Shown here one piece after another: positions 62,275-64,000 of a DNA stretch of 64,000 nucleotides (positions within the stretch are counted from its first letter, which is position 1; the number at the start of each line of letters is the position of its first letter). The DNA is taken from positions 806,001 through 870,000 of the forward strand of contig NZ_CP020465.1 of NCBI RefSeq assembly GCF_002076895.1, in the 5' to 3' direction. This DNA is from Cognaticolwellia beringensis (GTDB taxonomy: Bacteria; Pseudomonadota; Gammaproteobacteria; Enterobacterales; Alteromonadaceae). The notes beneath the pieces are model-generated. The model saw only the letters and a program-made list of their open reading frames with translations. It made no database searches and was not told where the DNA came from. Made by a program: the position numbers and the translations under genes.

Positions 62275-64000
62275 TTATGAAATTTTCCTTAAAGGAATTG
62301 ACAGAATTATTTCACTACCGTGCTTTTGATTATCATAAGTATGGAATGTCGCGTTAAATTTATTGGCAACTTGACGAATATAGTACATAGCCATTTCAAA
62401 GTTAATTTTACTGTTAAATTGGGTAAAGCTTTGTTCATTAGAGGTGATTTTCAACCAAATCTTCCCATTACTTACGTTAACGCGAACTTCAAAGACACCA
62501 CCATTATCACAGTTAATAGCGGCTAATATAGCTTCATAAACAATCCGATAAATAGCACTTTGCAGCGCATACCTTACATCTTGGTCTTCTACATCAAGGT
62601 GTAATGTTACTAATACATGAAATTGCCGATGAAAATAATCAGCAAGGTAGGGCAAAGCGACAGTTAATGAGCTCCCAGATAAGCTACTTGGTGCTGCATG
62701 ACTATTTTGTGTTGAAAGTTCATCTAAACACTCTCGTATCAGAGACTGTACATAAGGAATCTCTTTTTCATTAGAAATTGATTCAGCAGTTGATAGACTT
62801 TCGGAGTCTGGAGCAATGAGTGTTTGTATTTTAATTAATTTACGACGAATTACTGATGCTGCTTGGCTTTGGCTGCTGAGTTCATCATTTAATGTTTTGT
62901 GTATATTTCTAATGGAGCGAGAACGTAAATACAAAAGCCATAACGTTAATATTATTAAGCTGATACTGATGATGGCATAAAAAATTTGGCTATTCGGATG
63001 CCAGTACCATGGGTAGGAAACATTAATATCAGCATAGGCTTTATAATCATTCCATTGACCTAAGCTATTAGTGCCCATAATCTCAATGTGATATGCACCA
63101 GATGATAACCCCGTCAATGTTAATTGTGAGCCGTTAATATCATTCCAGTAACCACCATTTATTTGGTATTTAAACTGTTTACCTTGGCCGGGCCTAAAGT
63201 CTAAACTGGCAAGTTCAAAGGTCACAATATCATTAGGTGAATCTATATCAATAACATCGCATAATAATTTAGCTTTACCAGAAACAATCGTCTTACTGAT
63301 AAAGGTTTTAGTGTGCATTTTATCTTCAATACTCAATGGAACTTCTATAACACCGCCATAATGGCTTGCATAAATTTTGTTATCCATTAACACTGGTTTT
63401 TTAGCGAAAGTAAATTGCTCAGTATTAGCGACTAAGTTCAGTTGGTAGGTGTCTGGATTAAGTCGATATAGACCTGGCCGGCCTGAAATCCATATTTCAT
63501 CATTAATCAAACTCATATAACCAAAGGTAATGTTTTTGGCGAAATGTGAGAGTAATTCACCTTGTAAGTTGAATATAAAAAAACCATCGCCTTTAGTTGA
63601 GACAAAAACTTTGCCTTTGTATTCAAGCAATGCAATGACCTTATTTTCCCCAAAGCTATTGATTTTAGTTACTGACTTGTCGTTGGTATCAACAATGTTA
63701 ATGCCTGTTGAGGTAGCAACCCAAAGTTTATTATCTGCCAACGCCAAAGAGTCTATTACTTCTGGCGAACTTAAGGTTTCACCTTGAATGTGATATTCAA
63801 CACGCTGACTTGCAATATCAAACTTGATCACGCCATTAGCATTCGTTGCTAAATATAACGCACCATCTTTATGTTTCATGGAAAGTAACAACAGATTGTT
63901 GCTTGGAAAGTTCACCCGTTCAAGTGTTTGACTAGCACTATTAAACTGCCATAAGCCGTCAAATGTTGCGATGTAAAGGCTGTCGCCGTCAGAATATAGG
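62275..64000 (-). CDS. Beta-propeller/Y_Y_Y sensor with a degenerate kinase-like domain (5' end outside window)
   Basis: The frame is open to the right edge (LYSDGDSLYIATFDGLWQF at 64000), so the GTG at 63915 is not the start. Propeller repeats of the two-component regulator type (LWVATSTGINIVDT, KVFVSTKGDGFFIFN, IWISGRPGLYRLN) precede a Y_Y_Y domain (FKYQINGGYWNDINGSQ), one TM helix (IFYAIISISLIILTLWLLYL) and about 210 cytoplasmic residues. These end in an ATPase-like fold (IYRIVYEAILAAINCDNGG, KIWLKITSNEQ, GSEIILSIPL). No His phospho-acceptor or full N/G boxes are obvious, so it may not be an active kinase. Confidence 0.8.
   Translation of the reverse strand, partial: LYSDGDSLYIATFDGLWQFNSASQTLERVNFPSNNLLLLSMKHKDGALYLATNANGVIKFDIASQRVEYHIQGETLSSPEVIDSLALADNKLWVATSTGINIVDTNDKSVTKINSFGENKVIALLEYKGKVFVSTKGDGFFIFNLQGELLSHFAKNITFGYMSLINDEIWISGRPGLYRLNPDTYQLNLVANTEQFTFAKKPVLMDNKIYASHYGGVIEVPLSIEDKMHTKTFISKTIVSGKAKLLCDVIDIDSPNDIVTFELASLDFRPGQGKQFKYQINGGYWNDINGSQLTLTGLSSGAYHIEIMGTNSLGQWNDYKAYADINVSYPWYWHPNSQIFYAIISISLIILTLWLLYLRSRSIRNIHKTLNDELSSQSQAASVIRRKLIKIQTLIAPDSESLSTAESISNEKEIPYVQSLIRECLDELSTQNSHAAPSSLSGSSLTVALPYLADYFHRQFHVLVTLHLDVEDQDVRYALQSAIYRIVYEAILAAINCDNGGVFEVRVNVSNGKIWLKITSNEQSFTQFNSKINFEMAMYYIRQVANKFNATFHTYDNQKHGSEIILSIPLRKIS

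Overview
The window looks like chromosomal DNA from an A+T-rich marine gammaproteobacterium of the Alteromonadales, most likely Colwelliaceae (Colwellia or Thalassotalea type). This is inferred from protein style and from the miaB-ybeZ-ybeY-corC-lnt order; no rRNA or other marker gene is present. I see no tRNA, rRNA, CRISPR array, complete insertion sequence or integrase.

Region 1 (1-17,204) is a heavy-metal resistance island. It holds two RND efflux operons of CzcCBA type. Each is preceded by a small exported Cys/His protein. Between them lie a transglutaminase-like protein, a cytochrome c-FTR1 permease of PbrT type, a CadR/PbrR-type MerR regulator, a truncated CDF transporter and a signal peptidase II. 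Four promoters (6309, 7206, 7365, 9820) carry the same operator, CTATAG-3 bp-CTATAG, inside a 19-bp spacer, so one regulator probably controls the whole island. The FTR1 promoter also carries a perfect 7-1-7 Fur box.

Region 2 (17,205-18,453) is decayed, mostly non-coding DNA with a broken ECF sigma factor gene and short repeats. Region 3 (18,454-32,123) is a defence island. A helicase and small winged-helix protein pair points left, divergent from a small XRE regulator. To the right follow an Avs type 1-like set (metallo-beta-lactamase protein, 1926-residue protease-STAND protein, 89-residue protein) and a Gabija-like pair (OLD/TOPRIM nuclease and UvrD-like helicase). The right border cuts into a short-chain dehydrogenase whose 3' third remains at 32,410.

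Region 4 (32,694-44,161) returns to core DNA: an alkyltransferase-like protein, then a nine-gene leftward cluster for tryptophan breakdown through kynurenine, 3-hydroxyanthranilate and 2-aminomuconate, and a rightward secreted M20 hydrolase. No pathway regulator is present.

Region 5 (44,291-56,123) holds a periplasmic solute-binding protein, a small heat-shock protein with a sigma-32-like promoter, an exported thiol peroxidase, a REC-CheC/PAS-GGDEF signalling pair, a VanZ-like protein, a secreted amidohydrolase and a four-gene MacAB-like ABC export operon. Region 6 (56,383-64,000) holds lnt, corC, ybeY, ybeZ and miaB, then a beta-propeller sensor protein that runs off the right end.
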